24,322 nucleotides of DNA from an uncultured Muribaculaceae bacterium (GTDB lineage Bacteria > Bacteroidota > Bacteroidia > Bacteroidales > Muribaculaceae). Under the pieces are notes generated by a model. That model searched no databases, was not told the DNA's origin, and was given only the letters and a program-made list of their open reading frames with translations. Location of the stretch: positions 1 through 24,322 of the forward strand of contig CAJUJB010000045.1 of the NCBI GenBank assembly GCA_910586595.1, given 5' to 3'. This document shows positions 15,346-23,878 of the stretch, one piece after another. Position 1 is the stretch's first letter. Each line of letters opens with the position of its first letter. A program made the translations under genes and the position numbers.

Positions 15346-17190
15346 ATGCAAAAATCCTATTCTCTTTTATCTGCCATTATGCTAATGTGTGCCCTGCTCT
15401 GTGCCGACACCTCAGCGGCAAGCTCAGCAATCTTTACCAAGTGGATTGATGGCACATTAGGCTTCTGTTCCAGCTCCAGCACTTCAATACTGGAAGGAGG
15501 AGCTCTTCATTTCAACGATAAGCTCACCCTCCGATATGACGGGTGTGAGATAACTGCCGTTGAAATCATAAATGGAATTTTCGAAAATCAGGCCGAAGCC
15601 CCCTTCACCATTTTCTTCACTAAAGACCTCTTTTCCGAGCCAGAAAAGACCATAGCGGCAGAAATGGATGTCAACGCTCCCAAAAAATTCAAGACCTATA
15701 CACTCGATACGCCGTATAAAATCCAGCAAGGAAATAGCTTCTATATAGGATATCGAATTTTAGTGGAGCCGTCGAACTACAGCATCGGCTCATCTAAAAC
15801 AAATTCAGGAGTTATATTCGACGGAATCGGCGATCTTAACAATTTAGCTGGCTTCTATGCTGAGACCAATGCCAAAACTGACGACGGGCGTATTCTGGAC
15901 TGGAAGAATAAAGGAAGTTATAACGGCCATCTGGGTATTAAACTACACATCCAAGGCGACGCTCTTCCGGAAGAAATAATTGAAATTACATCTGTCAAAG
16001 TTCCTAATTATCTTGCGCCAGAGGAGATGGCCTATCCAGCAGTGAGTATGCAAAATGTTGGAACCAGATTCATTGATTCACTTATTCTCGAGACAAGTAT
16101 TGCAGGCGAAGAAGAATCAACGGCTATCGAACTTACTAAGTTGAATCTGAATCCCAACGACGAATGCTGCTACGAAATACCGATCAGTATAAACAAAACC
16201 GGCGCCATGCTACCCTTGACCTTCAACATTACTCACATAAACGGGCAATCTGTAGTCTATCCCGACGGTAAATACACAAAAACAATATCCATATTTCCAA
16301 GGGAAGAGGGATTTACAAAGCGAGTGCTTCTTGAAGAGGGCACAGCAACCGGCTGCGGGTGGTGTGTGCGGGGCATCGTAGGCATTAACCGAACTCTCAA
16401 AGCGTATCCAGACGGCAATTTTATACCGGTCGCAATTTTCTACCCGTTGTTCGACATCTGGTTTAACAAAGGTTATGATAATATCTGGGATGAGTATCTG
16501 GCCAGCTATCCTTCTTCATTGGCCAACCGCGATATTAACAACTATAGAGTGCCCGATCCGAATGAATTTCAACTGGCTGACATCATGAGGTTGGAAAAAG
16601 ACCAGCGGGCAATCGTTGACCTGAGCAATATCCGGTTTGCACCCGAAGGCAACCGTGCCTATGTCTCAGCCGACATTGAATTTGCATTCGGATTCAACGA
16701 TGTAGACTACCGAACCATGTTTATTCTTACTGAGGATAAAGTGGGCCCCTACACGCAACACAATTCTTATGCAGGTTCGTCGGATATGGACGGCTGGGAA
16801 AATCTACCATCGAGTGTAGACAATACTTACTATGATCATGTTGCCAGGTCAATCTCAGCTTTCCACGGTCACCGGAATTCTCTCCCTTCCACAATCGACG
16901 CTCACAGCATCTACACTCATTCAGCCCAACTCGACCTCAGCCTCGTCACGAACCTGAATAACTGCGCCATAATCGCTGCTGTTCTTGACGGAAAGACGGG
17001 CATAGTACTGAACGCATTCCGTTGCCCGATTACCGAAGCAGGTGTAGAGGCGCCGGTTGCCGAAGAAAAGGAATACCCTATAGAATTATTCAATCTTCAG
17101 GGAATGCCTATCACCACCCCGCAAGCAGGCGAGCTATATATCGAACGGCGTGGCCCAGTCAGCCGCAAGATGATCAACAAGCAGCTATAG
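15346..17190 (+). CDS. Omp28-like exported protein with CGWC motif and T9SS-like tail
   Basis: The ATG at 15346 gives 614 residues with a Sec signal peptide (MQKSYSLLSAIMLMCALLCA, cut near TSA-ASS). The N-terminal third is beta-rich and unassigned. From about residue 325 the sequence matches Omp28-related proteins: RVLLEEGTATGCGWCVRG, where EE-G-x-x-CGWC (Cys337, Cys340) is the thioredoxin-like motif of that family. Later come FILTEDKVGPYTQHN and IIAAVLDGKTGIVLNAF. The last 40 residues (YPIELFNLQGMPI... PQAGELYIERRG... RKMI) resemble the short type A sorting domain recognised by the T9SS. It would then be exported to the surface, consistent with the PorE-like gene upstream. Whether the CXXC is redox-active is unknown. 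It has its own promoter, so it is not part of the preceding operon. Confidence 0.78.
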   Translation: MQKSYSLLSAIMLMCALLCADTSAASSAIFTKWIDGTLGFCSSSSTSILEGGALHFNDKLTLRYDGCEITAVEIINGIFENQAEAPFTIFFTKDLFSEPEKTIAAEMDVNAPKKFKTYTLDTPYKIQQGNSFYIGYRILVEPSNYSIGSSKTNSGVIFDGIGDLNNLAGFYAETNAKTDDGRILDWKNKGSYNGHLGIKLHIQGDALPEEIIEITSVKVPNYLAPEEMAYPAVSMQNVGTRFIDSLILETSIAGEEESTAIELTKLNLNPNDECCYEIPISINKTGAMLPLTFNITHINGQSVVYPDGKYTKTISIFPREEGFTKRVLLEEGTATGCGWCVRGIVGINRTLKAYPDGNFIPVAIFYPLFDIWFNKGYDNIWDEYLASYPSSLANRDINNYRVPDPNEFQLADIMRLEKDQRAIVDLSNIRFAPEGNRAYVSADIEFAFGFNDVDYRTMFILTEDKVGPYTQHNSYAGSSDMDGWENLPSSVDNTYYDHVARSISAFHGHRNSLPSTIDAHSIYTHSAQLDLSLVTNLNNCAIIAAVLDGKTGIVLNAFRCPITEAGVEAPVAEEKEYPIELFNLQGMPITTPQAGELYIERRGPVSRKMINKQL

Positions 17191-17247
17191 TAATTGGCGG
17201 ATTACAATTGGATGCCTGTCATAGTTTTTTTCTAACGCATTTTTTTG

Positions 17248-17255
17248 TAATTTTG
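17248..17255 (+). promoter_or_regulatory. -7 element of valS
   Basis: TAATTTTG followed by C matches TAnnTTTG and lies 23 bases upstream of the valS ATG. The -33 position falls in a T run (17225-17231) rather than a clear TTTG. The same T run may serve as the end of the upstream transcript, but I see no strong stem before it. Confidence 0.5.
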
Positions 17256-17278
17256 CAGGACGAAAAAATAGAACAACA

Positions 17279-19969
17279 ATGAACGACCTTCCACAGAAAT
17301 ACAATCCTGCCGAGGTAGAAGATAAATGGTATGCCTATTGGCTTGAACACAAACTATTTCACTCCGAACCCGACGCACGCGAGCCCTATACTATAGTTAT
17401 TCCTCCACCAAACGTGACAGGAGTGCTGCATATGGGCCATATGCTCAACAATACTATTCAGGATATTCTTGTGCGCCGTGCCCGTATGCAAGGGAAAAAC
17501 GCCCTTTGGGTACCCGGCACCGACCATGCCGCCATATCCACAGAAACCAAGGTTATCGCGAAGCTGGCTGCGGAAGGTATAAAGAAGACTGACCTCACCC
17601 GAGAGGAATTTCTGAAACACGCATGGGAATGGACCGAGAAGCACGGAGGCATCATCCTCCAACAACTCCGCAAACTCGGTGCCTCATGTGACTGGGATCG
17701 CACAGCCTTTACCATGGATCCGATGCGCAGTGAAAGTGTGCTCAAAGTTTTCGTGGATCTATATGAAAAAGGTCTTATATACCGCGACCTCCGCATGGTA
17801 AACTGGGATCCCCAGAACCGCACTGCAATCAGCGATGACGAAGTCTTCTTCGTTGAAGAACAATCGAAGCTGTATTATCTCCGCTATTATCTTGCAGAAG
17901 AACCCGCAACACTTGAGGCTGAAGAAGGATGCGTTGTACATACCGATGCAGAAGGACGCCACTATGCCCTTGTAGCCACAACCCGCCCTGAGACAATCAT
18001 GGGCGATACGGCCATGTGCATCAATCCGAAGGACCCGAAAAACAGTTGGCTGAAAGGTCGCCGTGTAATCGTGCCTCTGGTTGGTCGCGAGATTCCGGTG
18101 ATTGAAGACCGCTACGTAGACATCGAATTCGGTACGGGCTGTCTGAAAGTTACCCCGGCTCACGACAAAAACGACTACATGCTCGGGAAGAAACACAACC
18201 TCGAGACAATCGACATCTTCAACGAAGACGGTACGGTTGCCGAAGTTGCCGGCATGTATGTGGGCATGGATCGCTTCGATACCCGCAAGGCAATTGCAGA
18301 AGATCTACGCAAAGCGGGGCTTCTGGAAAAAGAGGAAGACTATACCAACAATATCGGTCTGTCGGAACGCACCAAGGTGGCGGTAGAACCCCGTCTATCG
18401 CTGCAGTGGTTTGTGAAAATGAAACATTTCGCCGATGAAAGCCTTGCCCCGGTTCTCGACGACATCATCAAATTCGTACCCGAAAAATATAAAACGACCT
18501 ACCGCATCTGGCTGGAAAATATCCAAGACTGGTGTATCAGCCGTCAGCTATGGTGGGGCCACCGCATTCCGGCCTACTTCTACGGCAATAAGACAGGAAA
18601 AGATGAGGAGTACGTTGTGGCACTCACTGAAGAAGAAGCGCTTGAGAAGGCCCGTAAGCAGAGCGGCAACCCGGATCTTCAGCTCAGTGATCTCCGTCAC
18701 GATCCTGATGCACTTGACACCTGGTTCTCATCCTGGCTATGGCCGATCACCCTCTTCGACGGCATCAATAATCCGGGAAACAAGGAGATTAACTATTACT
18801 ATCCGACCGCAACACTCGTTACCGGCCCTGACATCATATTCTTCTGGGTAGCCCGCATGATTATGGCCGGATATGAATACGTTGGCAAACAGCCATTCAA
18901 CAACGTATACTTCACCGGTATCGTACGTGACTCAATCGGCCGCAAGATGAGCAAAATGCTCGGCAACTCGCCTGATCCTCTGGATCTGATCCGCGATTAT
19001 GGTGCCGACGGCGTGCGCATGGGTCTAATGCTTGCAGCTCCTGCCGGCAACGACATCATGTATGATGACAAACTTGTAGAGCAAGGCCGTAATTTCTGCA
19101 ATAAGATCTGGAATTCATTCCGTCTTCTCAAAGGCTGGCAAGTGGATAATTCAGCTTCCCAGCCCGAAATATGCGGAATGGCAGCTGAGTGGTTCCAGTC
19201 GATGCTCAACCACACAGTGGCCGAAGTTGACGACCTTTTCGGCAAATTCCGAATTTCTGAGGCTCTGATGGCTGTTTACCGTCTCTTCCGCGATGACTTC
19301 TCATCATGGTACCTTGAGATGATCAAGCCGGCTTATGGACAGCCTATCGATGGCAAGACCTACCGTCAGGCATGTGATTTCCTTGATCAGTTGCTGCGCC
19401 TGCTCCATCCCTTCATGCCCTTCATTACAGAAGAATTGTGGCAACACCTTGCCGAGCGTGCTGAAGGCGAATCAATCATGTATGCAGCCCAGCCTTCAGC
19501 AGGTGAAGTTGATGAAGCTCTTCTGGCCCGCATAGCCACCGCACAGGAAATAATCAATGGCATACGCGCTGTGCGTGCTCGCAAGAATATATCACCTCGT
19601 GAGCAACTGACACTTAAAGTACTCGGCACCATCGATTCAGCCATCGAGCCAATGCTTGTCAAGCTGGGCGGAATCGAAGCTATTGAGCAAAACGCGACCA
19701 AAGATGCAGCAGCGTCGTCGTTTATGGTCGGTACACTCGAATTCAATATTCCCCAGAGCTCCCAGATTGATGTCGAAGCTGAACGTGCCCGCATTCAGAA
19801 AGACATCGAGTACTATAACGGCTTCCGCGCTTCAGTTGAGAAAAAACTTTCAAATGAGCGATTCGTATCGAAAGCCCCAGAGGCTGTCGTGGCAGCCGAG
19901 CGCAAAAAGCTTGAAGACGCAGATGCCAAACTGGCCGCGCTGAAAGCTTCGCTTGATGCTTTGAAATAA
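17279..19969 (+). CDS. valS: Valyl-tRNA synthetase
   Basis: The 896-residue class I aminoacyl-tRNA synthetase charges tRNA-Val in the cytoplasm. It starts MNDLPQKYNPAEVEDKWY, typical of ValRS. It has the HIGH motif as HMGH (51-54, within PPPNVTGVLHMGHMLNNT), GTDHA, and the editing-domain stretch TTRPETIMGDTAMCINP. It also has WCISRQLWWGHRIPAY, DTWFSSWLWP, and the KMSKS loop as KMSKM (556-560, before LGNSPDPL). The anticodon-binding domain (SFRLLKGW...) and the C-terminal coiled coil (about 830-896: DVEAERARIQKDIEYYN) are present. The methionine in place of the last serine of KMSKS is a mild variation. Length and domain order are complete. A promoter lies just upstream and a hairpin just downstream. 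Confidence 0.97.
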   Translation: MNDLPQKYNPAEVEDKWYAYWLEHKLFHSEPDAREPYTIVIPPPNVTGVLHMGHMLNNTIQDILVRRARMQGKNALWVPGTDHAAISTETKVIAKLAAEGIKKTDLTREEFLKHAWEWTEKHGGIILQQLRKLGASCDWDRTAFTMDPMRSESVLKVFVDLYEKGLIYRDLRMVNWDPQNRTAISDDEVFFVEEQSKLYYLRYYLAEEPATLEAEEGCVVHTDAEGRHYALVATTRPETIMGDTAMCINPKDPKNSWLKGRRVIVPLVGREIPVIEDRYVDIEFGTGCLKVTPAHDKNDYMLGKKHNLETIDIFNEDGTVAEVAGMYVGMDRFDTRKAIAEDLRKAGLLEKEEDYTNNIGLSERTKVAVEPRLSLQWFVKMKHFADESLAPVLDDIIKFVPEKYKTTYRIWLENIQDWCISRQLWWGHRIPAYFYGNKTGKDEEYVVALTEEEALEKARKQSGNPDLQLSDLRHDPDALDTWFSSWLWPITLFDGINNPGNKEINYYYPTATLVTGPDIIFFWVARMIMAGYEYVGKQPFNNVYFTGIVRDSIGRKMSKMLGNSPDPLDLIRDYGADGVRMGLMLAAPAGNDIMYDDKLVEQGRNFCNKIWNSFRLLKGWQVDNSASQPEICGMAAEWFQSMLNHTVAEVDDLFGKFRISEALMAVYRLFRDDFSSWYLEMIKPAYGQPIDGKTYRQACDFLDQLLRLLHPFMPFITEELWQHLAERAEGESIMYAAQPSAGEVDEALLARIATAQEIINGIRAVRARKNISPREQLTLKVLGTIDSAIEPMLVKLGGIEAIEQNATKDAAASSFMVGTLEFNIPQSSQIDVEAERARIQKDIEYYNGFRASVEKKLSNERFVSKAPEAVVAAERKKLEDADAKLAALKASLDALK

Positions 19970-19989
19970 AAGAGCTTAACTAAAAAAAC

Positions 19990-20029
19990 AGCGCGGCACA
20001 TTTTCTCGAAAGAGACTATGTGCCGCGCT
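19990..20029 (+). terminator. Two-part hairpin after valS
   Basis: The outer stem is 12 bp (AGCGCGGCACAT with ATGTGCCGCGCT). Inside it is a 4-bp stem TCTC/GAGA capped by GAAA, a GNRA-type tetraloop. It begins 20 bases after the valS stop codon and is followed by TTAATTATATA rather than a pure T run. The next gene starts 13 bases later with no clear promoter of its own, so this may only partly stop transcription. Confidence 0.7.
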
Positions 20030-20042
20030 TAATTATATACCC

Positions 20043-21275
20043 ATGAAAAACATCGCTGTCCTGACTATTATTTTCCTTTTTTCGCTTATTACGTCTTCCT
20101 GCCGAAAGGACTCCGAGTTAACTGCCACAATGCGTGGCATAGTATCTGACGCCAATGGCGAGCCAATCTTCCGGGCAATGGTAAGCCTTGAGGGCTTAGC
20201 AAATTCCGGGCTGAGCACAACTACGGATCGCGATGGTTACTTCGAATTTAGCGGGTTAGCCCAAGGATCTTACTCGGTCACAATATTAAAAGAGGGATAT
20301 AAGACCTTAATGGCTACCTTAAGCCTGACCCATAGCCAGGCCGCTCCGATTCAATATACATTGGAAAAATTACCCGACGTAGAAGATATTGCAATTACCC
20401 CTTCCCAACTCGACTTCGGAGCTGACACCGACACTTTATATCTGACAATTGAATCGATTATCCGGTCGCCACTCGCGTGGGATGTACACATAGCAGACGA
20501 CACGTGGTTACGAGCCCTCCCGACATCGGGAACTATGACTCAAAGTGGAGAAATAAAACTTACTTTCGTGGTTGACCGGAGTAATCTACACGCAGATGCC
20601 AGACAAATAATTGTATTTGAGATGGGCGAGGCCAGTCTTGCCATTGAAGTATCTTGCCGAGTTGTCCAGCCGATCTTCCCGGTGGAAAAACCAGACGAAC
20701 CAAACAATAATCCGGATGAAGAGAGGGATCCGTCAGATGACATCACGGCTTCCTATTCCGGCGAGCCGGATCTGAGTTTCACAAGAGACTCCAATCCTCA
20801 TATAACCAAGCCACCAATAATAGATTGCCAGAAGTGGACTATGGAAATGTGGATACGCCTGCATGCCCCTGGCAATATCTTCTGGGTTAAATCAACAGAA
20901 ACACGTGAAGAACCTGATGGGGTTTCTCAGTCTCTTACGTATTCCGATGGGAAGTTGAAGTATGTATTCAGCCGCTATGAAAATCGCTTCCATTACCAGA
21001 CGGCGCCTGGATTACAAGCTGCTAAGCTTGCCGACGGACAATGGCATAAACTCCTCATTCACTCAGAATACATTGAAGGTGCGGCCCCATATATAAGCAC
21101 AGAAATAAGCCTCGACAGTGTAAGCTTGGGAGTATTGACCGAAAGATATAATGCCCTTAGCTCACCCCACTTCGGGATGGGTACGGCACTATATTTCGGC
21201 GGACGGCGCCCCGTGAACCTCTTCGGAGATGAAGAAGGTGCTATTTTTGATATTGCAGAGCTTAAAATTGAGTGA
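20043..21275 (+). CDS. Surface lipoprotein: CarboxypepD_reg, BACON and LamG-like domains
   Basis: The 410-residue product has a lipoprotein signal ending in LITSSC (Cys20). The acylated cysteine is followed by RKDSE, whose acidic residues are compatible with a Bacteroidetes surface-export signal (inference). Domains in order: a CarboxypepD_reg-like sandwich (about 27-110: TMRGIVSDANGEPIFRAMV, GYFEFSGLAQGSYSV), a BACON-like domain (about 115-208: ITPSQLDFGADTDTLYLTI, WLRALPTSGTM), an acidic Pro/Asn-rich linker (about 212-235), and a LamG/concanavalin-like C-terminal domain (about 240-410: WTMEMWIRLHAPGN, ADGQWHKLLIHSE, ALYFGGRRP). BACON domains are associated with carbohydrate or mucin binding and LamG-like folds with glycans, so a binding role at the cell surface is plausible. 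No catalytic motif is visible and no enzyme or SusC/D partner lies next to it. Confidence 0.78.
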   Translation: MKNIAVLTIIFLFSLITSSCRKDSELTATMRGIVSDANGEPIFRAMVSLEGLANSGLSTTTDRDGYFEFSGLAQGSYSVTILKEGYKTLMATLSLTHSQAAPIQYTLEKLPDVEDIAITPSQLDFGADTDTLYLTIESIIRSPLAWDVHIADDTWLRALPTSGTMTQSGEIKLTFVVDRSNLHADARQIIVFEMGEASLAIEVSCRVVQPIFPVEKPDEPNNNPDEERDPSDDITASYSGEPDLSFTRDSNPHITKPPIIDCQKWTMEMWIRLHAPGNIFWVKSTETREEPDGVSQSLTYSDGKLKYVFSRYENRFHYQTAPGLQAAKLADGQWHKLLIHSEYIEGAAPYISTEISLDSVSLGVLTERYNALSSPHFGMGTALYFGGRRPVNLFGDEEGAIFDIAELKIE

Positions 21276-21416
21276 TGGAACTATTAAAGCTTTCCAAATA
21301 GTGCTATACCTTAAAAAACTATTGTATAGAGGACAACAAAACAAAAATGATTTAGGAACATACAATTTTGATTGGCAACTTATTCTAATAGTCACAACTC
21401 CATATATAGTAAAATG

Positions 21417-23726
21417 TCAGAATCTATTTTTCTCTGTCTGTCCGGCTCCTGTTCCTTTGTAGCGGCTCTTTGAGGTGTTGAAATTATAGCGGATGGTCAA
21501 CTCAACATTTCGACCGTGATTATTGACATTTGACTGCATCATCACATTGCCGCTGTATATATTTGCCATGTATATCTGACCGTTGAATATGTCATTCACG
21601 CCAAGATAAACAGTAAGGCTTTTGTCAAGGAACATTTTATAGACCCGGAGATTGACGGTTGAAAGAGTATGGGTATAGGCCCAGTTCTTCCAATCACCGT
21701 GACTGCGCCACCATAGCGAAGCCTCGATAAACCAATCGTGCGGAAGTGTCAGGGTATTATTCATCTGAATGGTGAATATGGGGCTGTTCATTTTCTTCTG
21801 TTGCCCGAGATATTCTACATCAAACCACTGCTTCTGCACGCCCAAGGAGAGGGATGGGTGATATATGCCGAATTGAGGCGAGGCATTTACAAATATTGAA
21901 AACAACTTATGGCTCGGCATATTGGTGACGGTGAACACGTTGATACGATCGTTGCCATCATACGGTTCATAGACCTGCACGATAGCATCTTTTGTGTAGG
22001 AATACTGGGCTGAAAGGGTTATGTATTTCCAAGATGCCTGTGCGGTAAAGTCCTGCCGTTTGGAGGGCACGAGATATGGGTTGCCACGGGTATATAAAAT
22101 GGAATTTACATAAAAGTAGTTGCCGTTAAGATTTTGATATGTCGGTCGCACGGTCCGGTTGCTGTATGATAAAGAAAACCTGAAATCACCGGGCGAATAA
22201 GTTATGTTGGCCGACGGGAAGAAATTGTCATAGGTCTTGCTCTGCCCGTCTGCGAGCTGATTGTTGATATAATAGTCGGATTTAACGTGTTCGTATCTCA
22301 CTCCGGCCGATGCGCTGAAATCACCGAAAGTCTGGTTGATTTCCGCGAACACACCGATATTGCTTTCGCGTACATCGGTTTCCTCGCTGTTCAATATCGC
22401 TTCGGGATTTTGAAAATCATTACGACTGCGAGAGTTGGTATATTCTTCTCCGATGAGTACGCTCCCTTTCGGCAGTTGATATGACACCGTGGCCTTTTCA
22501 GCGAAAAGGCGGTTTCGGGAGGTATTGAATGTTGTGACATTGCGGTTGTCGGAAAATTGGTTTTGCTCGTACTGATATGTGCGGTCATTATCCTTTGTCT
22601 GCATATAGTCGCCGTTAACGTCAAAAGTGAATTTTCCGACGGTGCCGTTATAATAAATATTAGCGCTGTTGCAAGGGAGAGCCTTGAACCAACCTTTAAG
22701 ATCAGATGTACTCGACTCCGACAGAGTGCCGTTTTCGGAAATATCGTTAAGATAATGTCCGAAGTGGTGCCCTCGGTTATAATCATTTTGGTAATATGCG
22801 CCGATACTATGATTTTCGTTGAATTGATAGTTAAATCCGATTTTGCCGGATATTGCCGTCTTCGTTGTACTTACCGACTCTTGCGATACCATAGATAATA
22901 CCGATTTGCCATTCGTGGTACTCAAAATGTATTCATCATCATAGTTCTTGCCATGACTGAAATTGCCAGTGGCAAATATTTCAAGTCCGCCTGTACGGTA
23001 TTTCAAATCAAGCTGTTCGGTTGTGGTGAACCATTTGTTGTAAATATTGTCAGTATATGCGGAAAGACTGAACCCCTCGCCAACCGGCTTTTTGGTGACA
23101 ATCTTTATCACGGCGTTAACGTCTGCTCCATACTGCGCACCGGGATTATTGATAACCTGCACCTCCTTGATGTCCGAGGAAGCAAGTTGCCCCACCTCGC
23201 TTGAATTTCTCACGAGGCGACCGTTGATATAGATTATGGCATCGCCACGCCCAAATACGCTGAAATTACCGTTACTGCCGGTCAGCATCGGTACATTTTT
23301 AAGCACATCATTAGCCGAGCCTGTGGTGGCCAGCACACTGTTCTCCACGTTGGTGACGATTGCATTGCCCTTTATTCGGGTAGAGGGTAAATTTGCCTTG
23401 ACAACCATTTCACCCAACATTACAGACGATGGTGTCAGGGAAAGAGTATTGAAATTACCATCTACAGGGATAGGTAATACCAAATCCTCATACCCAATCA
23501 TTGATATTTTGATTTTGTTGGCAGTGCTGTCTGCATTTTCAAATAGAAAACGCCCTGCGTCATCGGTGACTTTTCCGTCTATGAAAGTAGAGTCAGCAAT
23601 AAGCACGACATTGACGAATGACGCAGGTTGCTGCGTTTCATCAACTACAACACCAGTGACATTTTTTGCTGACATGGAGAGTACTGCTAACACGACTATG
23701 TATAAGGCGCAGGTTATTGTTCTCAT
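21417..23726 (-). CDS. TonB-dependent outer-membrane beta-barrel receptor, complete
   Basis: The 769-residue protein has a Sec signal peptide (MRTITCALYIVVLAVLSMSA) and a CarboxypepD_reg-like domain (about 22-105: VTGVVVDETQQPASFVNV, MIGYEDLVLPI). A plug domain follows (about 112-215), with IIYINGRLVRN (164-174) and VIKIVTKKP, then an OMP_b-brl_3-type barrel to the end (ELTIRYNFNTSKSR). It is the full-length paralogue of the gene cut by the left window edge. The acidic and aromatic barrel strands suggest an outer-membrane transporter or signalling receptor. There is no SusD, no anti-sigma factor and no protease beside it, so the substrate is open. No TAnnTTTG element is visible in the 152 bases upstream. 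It may be read through from the macrodomain gene or use another sigma factor. Confidence 0.9.
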   Translation of the reverse strand: MRTITCALYIVVLAVLSMSAKNVTGVVVDETQQPASFVNVVLIADSTFIDGKVTDDAGRFLFENADSTANKIKISMIGYEDLVLPIPVDGNFNTLSLTPSSVMLGEMVVKANLPSTRIKGNAIVTNVENSVLATTGSANDVLKNVPMLTGSNGNFSVFGRGDAIIYINGRLVRNSSEVGQLASSDIKEVQVINNPGAQYGADVNAVIKIVTKKPVGEGFSLSAYTDNIYNKWFTTTEQLDLKYRTGGLEIFATGNFSHGKNYDDEYILSTTNGKSVLSMVSQESVSTTKTAISGKIGFNYQFNENHSIGAYYQNDYNRGHHFGHYLNDISENGTLSESSTSDLKGWFKALPCNSANIYYNGTVGKFTFDVNGDYMQTKDNDRTYQYEQNQFSDNRNVTTFNTSRNRLFAEKATVSYQLPKGSVLIGEEYTNSRSRNDFQNPEAILNSEETDVRESNIGVFAEINQTFGDFSASAGVRYEHVKSDYYINNQLADGQSKTYDNFFPSANITYSPGDFRFSLSYSNRTVRPTYQNLNGNYFYVNSILYTRGNPYLVPSKRQDFTAQASWKYITLSAQYSYTKDAIVQVYEPYDGNDRINVFTVTNMPSHKLFSIFVNASPQFGIYHPSLSLGVQKQWFDVEYLGQQKKMNSPIFTIQMNNTLTLPHDWFIEASLWWRSHGDWKNWAYTHTLSTVNLRVYKMFLDKSLTVYLGVNDIFNGQIYMANIYSGNVMMQSNVNNHGRNVELTIRYNFNTSKSRYKGTGAGQTEKNRF

Positions 23727-23878
23727 ATCCGAGGATTTTTGTAATATTTTCTAAACAACTGTTAAGAGATGGTAGTTCGGCTATTCCTCCGATATGTAAA
23801 ATCACCTTATTTGTCTCCCTTTTGTACCATAGGACTGTAACAGCCTCATTTGATGGCTTTAAAATACTTGGAATCCAA

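Noticed and set aside
21276..21416. Short inverted repeats between the lipoprotein gene and the convergent receptor gene (ACTATT/AATAGT, CTATAC/GTATAG)
   Set aside because: The stems are six AT-rich base pairs with long loops and no T run at the right place, so I do not call a terminator.
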